A DNA stretch of 64,000 nucleotides from Coenobita brevimanus (GCA_032717465.1 CM064632.1:22638385-22702384); one strand, 5' to 3'. Positions 9,601-20,888 are shown, counted from the stretch's first letter. Made by a program: numbers and translations. The notes: generated by a model from the sequence alone, not told the origin.

Positions 9601-11167
9601 TCGTAGAAAGAACAAGCAACTTTGTTACATCAACATGCTAAAGTTATATCATAGGCGAGACGAAAATAACCCAGTCTGCACTGTAGCTGTTCCACCCGAG
9701 TCTGCAAGTGAAGTTCTCCCAGGCAGCATGAGCCCGAGTGATAGTTTGGGGAAGAATCCTGATATCATGAATGATCTCCAGACTAAGCTTTCTCATCTAG
9801 CTCCCGAGGAAAGGCAGGAGTTTTCGGCATTACTGCAGGAGTACCCGCAAGTGTTCCGTGCCACTCCAGGAAGAACCACTGTGTTGATGCATGATGTCGA
9901 TGTTGGAGACGCAAAGCCAATTAAACTGCCTCCTTACCGTGTGAACCCAGTGAAAGTTCCTCTCATCCAGAAGGAGCTTGGCTACCTGTTGGACCACAAG
10001 ATGATTGAGCCCTGTCAGAGCGAGTGGAGTTCTCCTGTCACTCTAGTCCCTAAGCCAGGTGGGTCACAGCGGCTTTGCATCGACTACAGACGTGTTAATC
10101 AGATAACCAAAACAGACACTTACCCTCTCCCTCGCGTGGAAGATTGCATACACAAGATCGGAAAGGCTAGGTACATAAGTAAGTTTGATTTGTTAAAGGG
10201 ATACTGGCAAGTACCTATGACTGAACGTGCTAGGGAGATCTCATGTTTTGTAACACTAGGAAAGACTTTTGCATGTTCTGTAATGCCATATGATATGAAG
10301 AATGCACCAGCCACTTTTCAGAAGCTCATGAATGTTGTAACAGAGGGTTTGGCAGGGTGTGTTGTTTATATTGATGATGTATTAATCTTCAGTGACAACT
10401 AGAAAGATCACCTATGCCATGTCAGTAAATTTCTTGAGCGTTTGGTTCAGGCTAATCTTGTAGCTAATTTATCAAAGTGTGAGTTTGGTCAAGCTAAAGT
10501 TCAGTACCTTGGGTACGTAATTGGTGATGGACACGTTGCACCACCAGGAGCTAAGGTTCAGGTTATAAGTGATCTTCCCAGACCTAAAAGTAGGAAAGAG
10601 CTACAAAGATTTTTGGGAATGGTAGGTTATTACAGGAGATTTGTTCTTAACTTTTCAATTCTTGAATCACCACTTACAGACCTACTGAAAATGGGAGTTA
10701 AATTTGTCTGGACCGATAACTGTGAATCCTCTTTCAGCAAACTTAAAGCTATCGTATTAAGTCAGCCAGTGCTCGCTACTCCAAATTTTTCTAAGGCTTT
10801 TAAGATGGCTGTTGACGCAAGTGATACAGGAGCTGGGGCTGTTTTGCTGCAAGAGGATGATCAGGGTATTGAACACCCTGTATCTTATTACAGTAAGAAG
10901 TTCACTCCACCTCAAAAGAACTACTCAACTATTGAGAAAGAGGTTTTGGCCTTGATTTTGGGTTTACAGCATTTTTCATTTTATTTGTGTTCTGGTTTTG
11001 ACCCCATAGTCATTTATTTCGATCATAACCCACTGAAATTCCTTAGTTAGTTTAAAGATAAAAATCAGAGATTGACAAGATGGAGTCTACTTCAGGAGTA
11101 TTCATTAGACATACAGCATGTCAAGGGGAAAGAAAATGTTATTGCAGATTGCTTATCTAGACTTTAG
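6641..11167 (+). pseudogene. Gm-family gag-pol polyprotein with integrase upstream of RT (copy C, two nonsense codons)
   Basis: One frame of 1508 codons runs from ATG at 6641 (start shared by all copies) to TAG at 11165-11167. In order: a SAP-like N-terminus (~25-60), a charged helix rich in KEAEA, a gag core, a CCHC knuckle CTYCSKLGHTTEKC (334-347), protease DTGA (D436), an integrase zinc finger (H664, H671, C701, C704), catalytic integrase D735, D794 and E830 with 35 residues between the last two, a GPY/F module (968-971), then RT with CIDYRRVNQ and YIDD (1243-1246), and RNase H DASDTG (~1392). Integrase therefore precedes RT, as in Gmr1-like Ty3/gypsy elements. Stops at 10400-10402 (after YIDDVLIFSDN) and 11048-11050 break RT and RNase H. 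SDRG has become SDWG beside D794, and LTLID has become LTLIH. A 3-bp deletion removes one Leu near 11090. No env frame follows. Confidence 0.93.
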
Positions 11168-11225
11168 ACAGATTGTTTTAGAGTAATAAGAAATTTCCTT
11201 TGTAAATTTCTTTTTTTTTTTTTTT

Positions 11226-11234
11226 GTGGGGTGG
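11226..11234 (+). other. Polypurine tract of unit C
   Basis: GTGGGGTGG lies directly before the 3' LTR. The equivalents are GTGGGGAGG at 417-425, 5790-5798, 57886-57894 and 62529-62537. A T-rich tract precedes each. This copy carries an A-to-T change. Confidence 0.6.
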
Positions 11235-11992
11235 TGTTGCATAGCCCATGATTTCATCATCCTTTGTATAATTCTAACGTACAGTATGCTGCATGTTTGA
11301 TCACGAGCGTGTTCTACCTCACTCCCCCCTCCTCCCTTATAGTAGAGTAAGTCGTTCTTTCTGTTGTTGAAAGCAGGATTGTCAACTCTTTGTCCCCTAT
11401 AGCTTCATTTGCGCGTCCTTCATACAAGTTGTATCAAGCTCTGCCGGCCCCTATATAATGAGCATAGTCTCTGCATTAATTGCCACTTAGATCTACTCCT
11501 CATGTTGTTCACATCTCTGTCCTCCCCTGTACAGTTGTTATTATTTTTGTGAGTGCTCAGGAAGTCTCAAACCATCTAGCTGCTGTGTAATTTGAGTGTA
11601 AGTGTTATTACATTTTTTTTCTTGTACTGTATAGCATAAGGTGTTAATTCGTAGGCCTGGTAAGGTTTTTGTGATTAATGTAGAGTTTTTGCTGTCAGGC
11701 AGTAGTAATAATATTTTGTATCTGTAATAATATATCTTGCATTAACTGAGCATTATCCGGTTTTCTCATTTTATCAGGGCTGACTTAGATAAATTTACTC
11801 TTGCTAATTTCGTGTTAATAGAGGCTATTGCAGTTAACCATATATTTAACCTGTTTTTTGCCATTACATTATCCTTATGAGTCCTGAATGTTTAGTTGTT
11901 AGTTTGAGCATTAAACTCTAACTTGTAATTTTACCTAACTCTTTTGTTTTGAACCTGGAACTTTGCGGGACAGTTTTCTCTGTTCCGTAACA
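11235..11992 (+). repeat. 3' LTR of unit C (758 bp)
   Basis: It starts TGTTGCATAGCC and ends CTGTTCCGTAACA, and is a near copy of 5799-6556. The flank begins ATGCGTATACATAA, an alternating purine-pyrimidine sequence but not a pure (AT)n tract. Confidence 0.93.
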
Positions 11993-12420
11993 ATGCGTAT
12001 ACATAAAAGTATGAGCGTATGTACGCATGCTGGTATGTATGTTGACATTTATGTAGGTATATGTGCACGTTTATGTTTGGGTGGGGTGAGGGGAGATCTG
12101 AGGGGAAGGTCACAGGGTACGAATACTTCCTCGCAAAACAGACAGGAACAATAGGGGGAAACTTGAGGAGGAGGAGGAGGAGGAAAAGAATGACTGAAGA
12201 GAGAAATGGGTAAGATGGTAATGGGAAGAAGGAAAATAGAAAGAGCTGGCAGAGAGTATGGAACAGAGAAAAAGAAGAGTGGAGGAAGAGAAAAGAAAAG
12301 GGAGAGAAGAGGATCAGGGAATTATTGGGAAAGGACGAAGAGATGAGGAGGAGGAGGAGAAGAAGGAGGAGGAGGAGGAACGAAAAAAGGGAGAGGAAAA
12401 GAGGCCCTTACGTTAAACAG
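11993..12420. other. No gene; TATG/TACG-rich flank then GGA-rich purine tract
   Basis: The first ~90 bp are variants of ATGTATGTAC. From about 12160 to 12400 the strand is mostly GGAGGA, AAGA and GAGAAA. Short open frames here reflect composition only. Confidence 0.75.
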
Positions 12421-13979
12421 ATGTTAGATGTACCTAGAAACACGTATGGAGAGAAAGGGAGTCTGATATAACAATAAAGAAAAAGAACGTTTTAGAATAA
12501 AAATCGAAAAGAAAGGTGGGCGATGGAAGGAGGGAAATGAAGGACGTTTGACTTTTCCATCAAATTTTCCTAACTTCTTTTAACAATTTTGTTCCTGTTA
12601 TAATTTTTTTCCTTTTTTCTTTTACCTTGCTACCACAATCGTAGCATTTTTCCCTAATCATCTGCATACCCTGTTATTTTTTTCCCTTTGTCATCAGTTT
12701 CTCTCTTTTCTTCCCTATTCATTCAGTGTTTTTCACAATTGTGTTGCCCATGTGTCCTCAGTCTTTTCCCGTCCTTATCTCAATTTTCCCTTTAGTCCTC
12801 TCATTTTCCTTGGTCCGTTAATCTTCCACAGCAAAGTTTCCCATCTGCCTTTACTCTCACCCCCCCCCCCCTTTTTTTTTCGTTCCTCAGTCTCCCTAAT
12901 ATTTCCCTGTAGTTTCCTTTTTTTTTTTTTCGATTTATTCTTCTAAATATTCCTGTTTCCCTTTCATTCACGAATTTTCCCGAACAGATCTTACCATCAG
13001 TAGTAATTCTTTCACCCTGTTAATTTCTCTATTTTTCCTTCTTTCCTCATTCCCTCGATCTGTCTTTAGTCTTTCTTTACTTTTTCATTTTTTTCTGTTT
13101 CATCTCTTCTCTCAATTACCCTTATCAGTAATAATTTTCACTTTTTTCTTATTATTTAATATTTCTTCCTTCCCCTCTCTATTGCCTTTCAATTTAGTAA
13201 AATGTCATACATTACTAACCTTTAAAGGTCGCTTGTATTAGTATCTGTCTTCTAACCCCCAGCTTAGTATGTTCACTCCTGAATAATACATTTCTATATA
13301 CATAAACTTATTTTTTTTCTCTTTTTTTCAAAACCCAGATGATACAACAGGCAGAATTACATCGATAAATATTAACTTAAAGTTACCTGCCTTTTTAGGT
13401 AGAGAGCGTACACTGAGATTTCCTTTCCCTCTTTCCTGCGAAATTTCCATGACCGTTTTTCTATGCTGCATGGTAGTCCTCCTCACGATTTCCTGCCGAC
13501 TTGTGCTGGAAGATCAGGTGGGTGGGTGGGGGCGGGAATCTTCCTGCGTTTCTATACTTGTCTTCAGCTGACAGATTAGTTTATGTTAGTTATAACCTTC
13601 CCTAGAACAAACAGCCACGAAAGGACCACCAGGTTTGTTGCTTTTGCATTCCTTTGTACTCCTTTGTACTCCTCAATTCCTCCCTAGTCATTTTTCCACT
13701 TTTCCCCTTTATCCCTTAATTTTCCCCGGTTCCAAAATTTTCACTTTTTTTCATTTTCTCCATTTTTCCTTCACTCCTTCACATTTTTTCTGCTTTTTCT
13801 GGTGTTTGTTTTCAGTTGGGCAGGACGCGCCGGAAGGGACGAATCTCCAATGATTTCCACTAGCATCATTGTAATTAAACTTCCTCCAAGATGAGATTCC
13901 TGTCATTCTCTCTCTCTCCCTCTCTCTCTCTCTCTCATCTCATAATGTCACCTAGCATCATCGCTAATTAGAAGTCTTA
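12421..13979. other. No gene seen; T-rich, pyrimidine-biased unique sequence
   Basis: The stretch is T/C-biased with poly-T runs (for example 12919-12930 and 13312-13328), a C run near 12862 and a (CT)n tract near 13909-13936. No conserved protein motif, intact repeat family member or RNA gene was recognised on either strand. Confidence 0.6.
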
Positions 13980-14790
13980 TTGGTCATATTCCTGTCACGT
14001 CTGGCATTCTTATTTTTCTTTTCCCTTCTCTTCCTCTGTCTTGATTCCTCTCTACTCCATTCTTTTTATTTCTCTTCTCTCTCCCCTTCCACATCGTTTC
14101 CTTCTACCTTTCCCTTTCTCTTCCATGTTCCCCTTACTCTTACCTCTTTCCCTTCCCTTTCCCCTTTTCCCTATCTCCCTTCCCTTCCCTTCCCTCCTTT
14201 TCACTTAACCTCTTTCTTTCCTTTTCTTTTTTCCATTCACGCTTTCCCTTTCCCTCCTCTTCCCTTTGTCCTTCCCTCCTCTTCACTTTTCCCCTTTCCA
14301 TTCTTCTTCCCTCTCTTCTTCTCTCCTTTTCACATTCCCCCACATTCCCCCTTTCCTTCCTCTTCCTTTGTCCCTTACCTTCTTTTCACTTTTTCCCTTA
14401 CCCTCCACTTCCCTTTCCCCTTTTCTCTTCCCTTCCCAATCCTCTTTCTCCTCTCTCTTCCACTTCTTTCACTTTTCCTCTTTCTTTTCCCTTTCAGTAT
14501 TTCCCTTCCTTTCCCTTCCCGTTCCTATCCACTCCCTCTTCTCTTCCACTTACAATTTCTGTATTTTTCTTTCTTTCTTTTCAAAATCTCCTGACACTCC
14601 TCTTTCTCTTTCCCCAGTCCTTGTCTTTTTCACTCACTCTTTTCATTTATCTTTCTCTATTTCCCTTCTCTTCCCTTCACTATCCTCTTTCGCTTCTCTT
14701 CCACTCGCCCATCCCATCCTCTCTCCCTCATTCCATCCTGTTTTCATCAATTTTCTCTTCTCCTACCCCTGGCCCTGTAGTTACACGAGC
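13980..14790. repeat. Polypyrimidine tract, ~0.8 kb
   Basis: The + strand is almost pure C/T with CCCTTTCC, TTCCCTTCCC and CTCTTCC blocks. The open frames, one exceeding 200 codons, encode Ser/Phe/Pro/Leu-only sequence and are not credible proteins. Such asymmetric tracts can form triplex DNA. Confidence 0.85.
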
Positions 14791-14878
14791 ATGGATATTA
14801 CTCCTACAAGTTTATTCTCTCTCATCATGTTTTCATCTCTCAACATGTTTTTGTCTACCAGTATGTCAATCTACCAGT

Positions 14879-14891
14879 CTGTGTGTGTGTG

Positions 14892-14977
<86 letters not shown>
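14879..14977. repeat. (TG)n microsatellite, about 48 units
   Basis: An almost uninterrupted TG tract with a single GC interruption near 14897. It is preceded by (14863-14878) and followed by non-repetitive DNA. Confidence 0.97.
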
Positions 14978-14979
<2 letters not shown>

Positions 14980-15980
14980 CGCGCGTGCGCATTAACTGTT
15001 TGTTGTTGCTGATCAACCTGTCTAACCGAGCAGACCCACCAACCGCTGGCAAGCAATCGACCTTCCAGGCTGTCCCGTACAGTGAACTGATGTTGGGCAC
15101 TATAGCAGGCTCCATACCACCCTGTTATCTGGTTATATGATTACCACCGAGCGTTGTAAATGGTTTCCTGGGTTAAAGGAAACCATTAGGCTTGTTATTC
15201 AGAGTAGAGTCGCCTGAATTGGAAAGAAAAATAATGAAAGGTGACAGGAAGGTAAAGGGAAAAATAGGAATAGAGGACCGCAGACGCTGACATACTCGCG
15301 GAATGAAAAACGTGAAGGAAGAAGTAGGCAGCACTACACCAAGTGAGTGGATGATGGTCGCCACCACCTACCACCAGTATTTGCGTATAATGAGCAAGTG
15401 TGTGGGTGTGCAAGTGTACGGGTGAGAGGCGAAGCTAAACAGCGAACCCCATGTAAACAACGATGATACAATAGCAATGGTGTAGAGATGAACAGCAGCT
15501 TCTGGCACAATGGGATCAAAGCACACTGACTGGGATTCGGAGCTTCGATACGGCACACCAACCTGGCTGCTACATTGTCTCGGCTGTGCTGTGTGGATTC
15601 ACTGGCCTCCATTCTCCTGAGCTTAGCCCCTCAGTCCAATGACGTGTATTGTATTCTTGTTACTTACGATGCTTTTACGCTGCTTAGAAGTTACATAAGA
15701 CTCTTTAATTCGGCTTAGGAAAGACTCTTCGAAATGGGGGAGTAGAAAATATGAGAGGCCATTGCAAAGTTGAATAAACAAATCTACTAGAGGCAAAAAA
15801 AAAAAAAAAAAAAAAATGACGTCACCCAACCTGATTAGATTAAAGCCTTCAATTCACTATTCTTGCTCTCTTCTAATGTTCTATTCTGCTTAGAAGAGTA
15901 CCCCAATAATGAAAGCATTAATGAAGGATATATCTAAAACCTGTAGCTAGAAAATTCTCTCATGAGCCATGAAATGCAGA
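14980..15980. other. No recognised feature; poly-A run at about 15797-15818
   Basis: The sequence is of mixed composition without long open frames or recognised repeats. A run of more than 20 A at about 15797 could be the tail of an unrecognised retroposon. Confidence 0.5.
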
Positions 15981-15981
15981 A

Positions 15982-16094
15982 GTAATAATAATAATAATAA
16001 TAACAATAATAATAATAAATAATAATAATAATAAATGATAATAATAATAATAATAATAATAATAATTAATAAATAATAATAATAATAATAATAA
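15982..16094. repeat. (AAT)n microsatellite at the 3' end of a minus-strand LINE
   Basis: AAT units with a few interruptions run directly into the LINE 3' terminus at about 16095. In the LINE orientation this is a (ATT)n tail. Confidence 0.93.
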
Positions 16095-16550
16095 TCTATC
16101 TACAGCCCGACGCCCTAATCCCGCAAAGGGTGGCCGCAGACAAAACGCCTCCAAGTCGCTGTCACCCACAATTTGACTACCCTCCCCCCAACTCACCCCC
16201 CCCTCATATACCTCTCAACTCCATCCCTCCACCTCATCCTCGGTCTACCCCTCCCTCTCCCTCCCTCCACCTCACCTACATATACCCTCTTTTTCTTTCA
16301 TTCTCCATTCTCTCCACATGTCCAAACCACCTCAGTGTATTTCTCCTAATCTTCTCGACTACATCCACATCCACCACACAACGTTCCTTCACTTCTTCAT
16401 TCGTCAACCTGTCCCTCCACGTCACTCTACATGCTCCTCTCAAGTAACTCATTTCCACTGCTCTCACCCTTGATTTGTTCCCCTCTTGCAAGGTCCACGC
16501 CTCGCTTCCATACGTCAGGGTAGGGATTCACAATATCATGCAGTGACTTA
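16095..16550 (-). pseudogene. FADD-type LINE fragment, 3' part of RT ORF and 3' end (locus a, part 1)
   Basis: On the minus strand the frame 16491-16276 encodes KSRVRAVEMSYLRGACRVTW followed by NTLRWFGHVERMENER, the region downstream of the RT domain in this LINE. Downstream of a frame break it continues to the shared 3' terminus (GGATTAGGGCGTCGGGCTGT) and an (ATT)n tail. The upstream part resumes at 19279-19430. The two halves were separated by insertion of the LINE at 16551-19278. Homologous segments are at 28405, 35400 and 42640. Confidence 0.82.
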
Positions 16551-19278
16551 TCTTGCTCTCGTGTTCCTGAACTTGATTCTTCTGAATTCTCCACACTCTG
16601 GCTTCGGCTTTCCTGTCATTCTCTGACTAAATATATCTGTGCTGTTTACTTATCCCCTAATTCTACTGACTATCAAAAATTCTTCGACTATCTTACTTCT
16701 ACGATGGAACACATTCTGTCCATTTCTCCTTTCTCTGAAATCTCCATTCTTGGAGATTTCAATGTTCACCACCACCTTTGGCTCTCCTCTCCTTTCACGG
16801 ATCCACCTGGTGAACAAGCCTACATCTTTTCTATCCTTAATGACCTAGAGCAGCTTGTACAGCACCCTACCCGTATCCCTGACCACCTTGGAGAGAGCTC
16901 CAACATACTTGACCTCTTCCTCACAACTAATCCTTCTGCTTACTCTGTTAATCTTTTCTCTCCGTTGGGCTCCTCCGATCACAACCTTATTACCTTAACC
17001 TGTCCTATCACTCCGGTACGGCCTGTGGACCCTCCAGGGAAACGTCGTCTGTGGCATTTTGGAGCCGCGAACTGGGAGGCCTTCAGGCAGTACTTCTTTG
17101 ATTTTCCCTGGAATGATTATTGCTTCCATGGCCGTGAGCCATCTGAGTGTGCCTTGCGCATTACGGAGGTTATTCTCTCGGGCATGGAAGCATACATTCC
17201 TTTCTCATATCCTTTGACTAACGCAAGAAAGCCTTGGTTTAATCACGCTTGTTCTAATGTTGTCCGCAACAAGAAGAAGGCCTACAAAAGGTACCGGAGC
17301 CAACCCACCCCTGAATCACATCATCTTTACGTTTCTGCCCGGAATCGTGCTAAGTCTGTTCTTCGCTCTACTAAAAATAATTTCATCCATACTAAATGCT
17401 CTCAACTCTCCAACTCGAATTCTTCCCGCTCCTTCTGGCACCTTGCCAAAAATCTTTCTAACAACTTTACCTCATCATCCTTCCCTCCTCTTTTCTACTC
17501 TGATGGTTCTGTAGCTATTTCTTCTACTGATAAAGAAGATCTCTTCGCACAGACTTTCTCCTCCAATTCCACCTTAGATGATTCTGGTGCTGTTCCTCCA
17601 TCACTTCTCCCCTCTGACTTCCTCATGGCTGACATTAAAATTTCTTCAGTTGATGTATTTTCTGCCATCACTGGCCTCAGTACTAACAAGGCATATGGGC
17701 CTGATGGGGTCCCTCCTGTTGTTCTCAAGAACTGTGCTTCTGTGCTTACACCCTGCCTAGGCAAACTCTTTCGCCTTTGTCTGTCAACTTGTACCTTTCC
17801 TTCTTGCTGGAAGTTTGCTCTCATTCAGCCAGTCCCAAAGAAGGGTGACCACTTCCAACCTTCCAACTATCGTCCAATTGCTTTAACGTCCTGTATTTCA
17901 AAAGTTTTCGAGTCAGTTCTTAATAGAAAAATTTTAAGGCATCTTTCCTATCACAACCTTCTTTCCGATCGTCAGTATGGGTTCCGTCAGGGACGCTCCA
18001 CTGGCGATCTTCTCACCTACCTTTCAGACTCCTGGTCATCCTCATTTCGGGACTTTGGCGAAAGCTTTGCCATTGCACTTGACATCTCAAAGGCTTTCGA
18101 TCGAGTCTGGCATAAATCTTTAATTTCCAAACTGCCCTCCTACGGTTTCTATCCTTCTATCTGTGCCTTCATCGCTAGCTTCCTTTCTGGTCGTTCTATA
18201 GCCGCTGTTGTAGACGGCCATCGTTCTTCTCCTAGATCTATCAACAGTGGTGTTCCTCAGGGTTCTGTCCTATCACCAACTCTCTTCCTTTTATTCATCA
18301 ATGATCTTCTAAGCTGTACATCTAACCCTATCCACTCATACGCTGATGACTCCACCCTTCACCTTTCCATTCGGTTCCCACAACGCCCATCTCAACAGTT
18401 ACTTCAAGAAACAAGGGATGAGGCTATGGTACACCTAATGTCTGACTTGGCTCGTATCTCTGACTGGGGTAAAAATAATATGGTTGTCTTTAATGCATCT
18501 AAGACTCAGTTCTTACACCTATCAACCCGACAAAATCTTCCACAGGTATACCCATTAATGTTAAATAATATTCAGCTTAATCCTGCATCATCCTTGAACA
18601 TACTTGGGGTTTCATTTACTCGGGACTTATCTTGGAAAGATCATATTACATCTCTTGTAAAATCTGCTTCCAAGAGATTGGGACTCCGCTCTTTCTTTAC
18701 CCCTGCACAATTGTTGACTCTATACAGGGGTTTTATCCGCCCCTGTGTGGAGTACAACTCTCATGTGTGGGGAGGCTCCCCACATACAGCTCTTCCCAAT
18801 AGGGTGGAGTCAAAGGCTTTTCGTCTCATTAACTCTCCTCCTCTTACTGACTCTTTTCAACCTCTGTCTCTTCGCCGCACTGTTGCATCTTTATCTATTT
18901 TCTATCGCTACTTTAATGGTCACTGCTCCTCTGAACTGTCTGCTTGCATTCCTCCACCTCTACGACGGGCGCGTAGCACCCGTCTGGCAGCAAACTCTCA
19001 TCCCTTTTCTGTCCAACTCTCTAATGCAAGAATTAACCGTTACTCCCAGTCTTTCATTTATGCAACTGGTCAGCTCTGGAACTGTCTCCCTCTATCTGTA
19101 TTTCCTGCTGCCTATGATCTCCAGTCTTTCAAACGCAGTGTGTCCAGGCATCTCAAAATGATCGGATCTTGAATTTGGCTCTCTATTGTATTTTGTTTTT
19201 CTCTTGGAGGGAACTGTTACTGCGGGCTCATGGCCTTTGGTTCCTTCTTCCTCGCATAAAAAAAAAAAAAAAAAAAAC
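16551..19278 (+). mobile_element. 5'-truncated APE-type LINE (Jockey/CR1-like) with poly-A tail
   Basis: The element starts inside its endonuclease domain and ends with a short 3' UTR and an A run at about 19259-19278. It interrupts the minus-strand LINE whose pieces lie at 16095-16550 and 19279-19430. The 5' truncation and A tail are the signature of target-primed reverse transcription. The target duplication is not clear because the left junction lies in diverged LINE sequence. Confidence 0.85.
16554..19172 (+). CDS. LINE ORF2 fragment: endonuclease C-terminal part and complete reverse transcriptase
   Basis: The frame is open from about 16554 with no authentic start; the first ATG at 16704 is internal. 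It begins within an APE endonuclease: [20 protein letters not shown], then the ILGDFNVHH motif and SSDHNLI with the catalytic-type SDH. RT follows with [38 protein letters not shown], the [13 protein letters not shown] box, [13 protein letters not shown] and the active-site [12 protein letters not shown]-terminal region (LFYRYF-type block, LWNCLP) leads to the TGA at 19170-19172. No internal stop or frameshift is seen over ~870 codons, so the insertion is young, but it cannot be autonomous without its 5' end and ORF1. Confidence 0.9.
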   Translation, partial: CSRVPELDSSEFSTLWLRLSCHSLTKYICAVYLSPNSTDYQKFFDYLTSTMEHILSISPFSEISILGDFNVHHHLWLSSPFTDPPGEQAYIFSILNDLEQLVQHPTRIPDHLGESSNILDLFLTTNPSAYSVNLFSPLGSSDHNLITLTCPITPVRPVDPPGKRRLWHFGAANWEAFRQYFFDFPWNDYCFHGREPSECALRITEVILSGMEAYIPFSYPLTNARKPWFNHACSNVVRNKKKAYKRYRSQPTPESHHLYVSARNRAKSVLRSTKNNFIHTKCSQLSNSNSSRSFWHLAKNLSNNFTSSSFPPLFYSDGSVAISSTDKEDLFAQTFSSNSTLDDSGAVPPSLLPSDFLMADIKISSVDVFSAITGLSTNKAYGPDGVPPVVLKNCASVLTPCLGKLFRLCLSTCTFPSCWKFALIQPVPKKGDHFQPSNYRPIALTSCISKVFESVLNRKILRHLSYHNLLSDRQYGFRQGRSTGDLLTYLSDSWSSSFRDFGESFAIALDISKAFDRVWHKSLISKLPSYGFYPSICAFIASFLSGRSIAAVVDGHRSSPRSINSGVPQGSVLSPTLFLLFINDLLSCTSNPIHSYADDSTLHLSIRFPQRPSQQLLQETRDEAMVHLMSDLARISDWGKNNMVVFNASKTQFLHLSTRQNLPQVYPLMLNNIQLNPASSLNILGVSFTRDLSWKDHITSLVKSASKRLGLRSFFTPAQLLTLYRGFIRPCVEYNSHVWGGSPHTALPNRVESKAFRLINSPPLTDSFQPLSLRRTVASLSIFYRYFNGHCSSELSACIPPPLRRARSTRLAANSHPFSVQLSNARINRYSQSFIYATGQLWNCLPLSVFPAAYDLQSFKRSVSRHLKMIGS

Positions 19279-19426
19279 TTCCATACTCACCTCCCTATTT
19301 CTCATCACTGCTTTCAGTGAACCAACAACCTTCCTTCCCTGGTGTACCCTTTCATGCACTTCATCCCCCAAAGTTCCATCCTTACTCATCACACTACCCA
19401 AGTACTTGAATGCACTCATATTCTCC

Positions 19427-19430
<4 letters not shown>
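19279..19430 (-). pseudogene. FADD-type LINE fragment (locus a, part 2)
   Basis: The minus strand encodes FKYLGSVMSKDGTLGDEV followed by GRKVVGSLKAVMRNREVSME. At 43255-43110 the same sequence continues directly into KKLLHDSIVIPTVTYGSEAW, which corresponds here to 16550 leftward. This shows the two parts were once joined. Confidence 0.82.
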
Positions 19431-19457
<27 letters not shown>

Positions 19458-19550
19458 CAACAACAAAAGCAATACTACTACTACTACGACTACTACTACT
19501 ACTAATAATAATAATAATAATAATTATAATAATAACAATAATAAAGTCAA
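19431..19550. repeat. (AAT)n / (CAA)n / (ACT)n compound microsatellite
   Basis: AAT units, then CAACAACAA, then ACTACTACT, then AAT again. It lies at the upstream edge of the minus-strand LINE fragment. Confidence 0.93.
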
Positions 19551-19830
19551 TGGATTAAGGAGGATAATGGTTTTCTAAAGTCTCTTCCTAAGTGATTTAT
19601 TTTGCTTCCTGCGCCTTCATCCTTCGAGAGGGAATCGCTAAACATATAGTTTATTTCAGCTAACGTCAATTTATTATACTGTATTTAAGAGAAAGCCATG
19701 GCAGGAAAATATCTGCAACTTCATGTATCTTTAAAATGAAAACAATGCATTCTATCCCACCTAATGCAAAATAAGTACAGCACAATTTTGGCAGACACCT
19801 AAGTAGTTTCATATTACTCGAGCACATGTT

Positions 19831-19876
<46 letters not shown>

Positions 19877-20284
19877 CGTATCATTAAACAGCCGGACAAC
19901 GACGAGAATAGAAACGCGAGTTGCCACCAAAAGGGGATTATATTTCTTACAATACATACTACCATTTTCAAAAGTAATTGGGAACAAAAAGTGCAATAAT
20001 AATAATTCAGTGGATAACTATACTTGGTGTATTTTCACCTGACGAAACTGAGCCACTACTGAAACTTGTATTCTTGACCTTGGCCACATTAAATTCAACA
20101 TTCCTTTGTTATTAGGCACGAATCTCCTTGGTTCAATAGCACATATCTTCATATCTGATAAAGATCTTCGTTTCAACTCGATTAATAATCAAGTGGAGAT
20201 AGACTGTGTTATTTTAGGAGTAATAAAGGAGATTCAGCTCCAGCTTATATCAGTGACTTGGTTGATTTCATTTTATCCAGCTCT
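19551..20284. other. No gene; MITE-A half-palindrome remnant and (GA)n
   Basis: TTCCTAAGTGATTTATTTTG near 19589 and GGAATCGCTAAAC near 19631 resemble one MITE-A end and its complement. (GA)n lies at about 19834-19872. The rest is unassigned. Confidence 0.45.
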
Positions 20285-20528
20285 CTGCCTTGTCCCTCGC
20301 CTCATCCTCTCTATCACTGTCCCTTGTCCTTTGTCGCTGTCTCTGTCCCTGTCCCTTGTCCTTTGTCCCTTGTCTCTCCCCCTGTCCCTGTCCCTTGTCT
20401 TTGCCCCTGTCCGAGTCCTTTGTCTCTGCCCCTGTCCCTGTTCTTTGTCTCTGCCCCTGTCCCTCTCCCTGTCCCTTGTCTCTGTCCCTGCCCCTTGTCT
20501 CTGTCCCTGCCCCTTGTCCCTGTCCAAT
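20285..20528. repeat. CCCTGTCCCTTGTC-type minisatellite
   Basis: Variants of CTGTCCCTGTCCCTTGT and CTCTGCCCCTGTCC are tandemly arranged for ~240 bp. Open frames in several registers on both strands result from the repeat. Confidence 0.85.
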
Positions 20529-20820
20529 CACGACCCAATATTTGTGCGAATGGCTCAGTTCTGTCAGATGTAATCAAACTGGGTAATTTTAAATCAGTCC
20601 TCCAATCCCTTACACTGAACTGAAAGGGGTGAAGGATCTTTGTCAGGTTTGAGTATAAGCATTCTAGCATCTCCATCACCGACACGGAACAAGTAACAAA
20701 GACTTATAGGCGTTGTCTATCAAATGTTCATCTTGTCACCTGAGGTGGGAGTAAAAAACAGTACTGGTTGTCGCACGGGAGAGGAGTAACATTAATCAAA
20801 CACATACTAAATGTCGACCA

Positions 20821-20888
<68 letters not shown>

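Larger units (their letters stand above)
5099..11992 (+). mobile_element. Gm-family tandem array: truncated unit B, shared LTR, near-full unit C, LTR
   Basis: Reading rightward there is a 5'-truncated internal region, an LTR at 5799-6556, a nearly complete gag-pol region and another LTR at 11235-11992. The middle LTR serves both as 3' LTR of B and 5' LTR of C: a purine tract precedes it and a primer-site-like sequence follows it. This is the product expected from LTR-LTR recombination between two copies, followed by deletion at the left. Both LTRs are 758 bp and very similar. Confidence 0.88.

Noticed and set aside
11168..11234. Envelope-like third ORF between pol and the 3' LTR
   Set aside because: Only ~65 bp separate the pol stop from the LTR in copy C, and a similar distance in the other copies, so there is no room for an env gene.
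13980..15012. Long open frames of 124-248 codons in the polypyrimidine tract
   Set aside because: They encode almost only Ser, Phe, Pro and Leu and run into a (TG)n tract as Cys/Val repeats. This is base-composition bias without gene structure.
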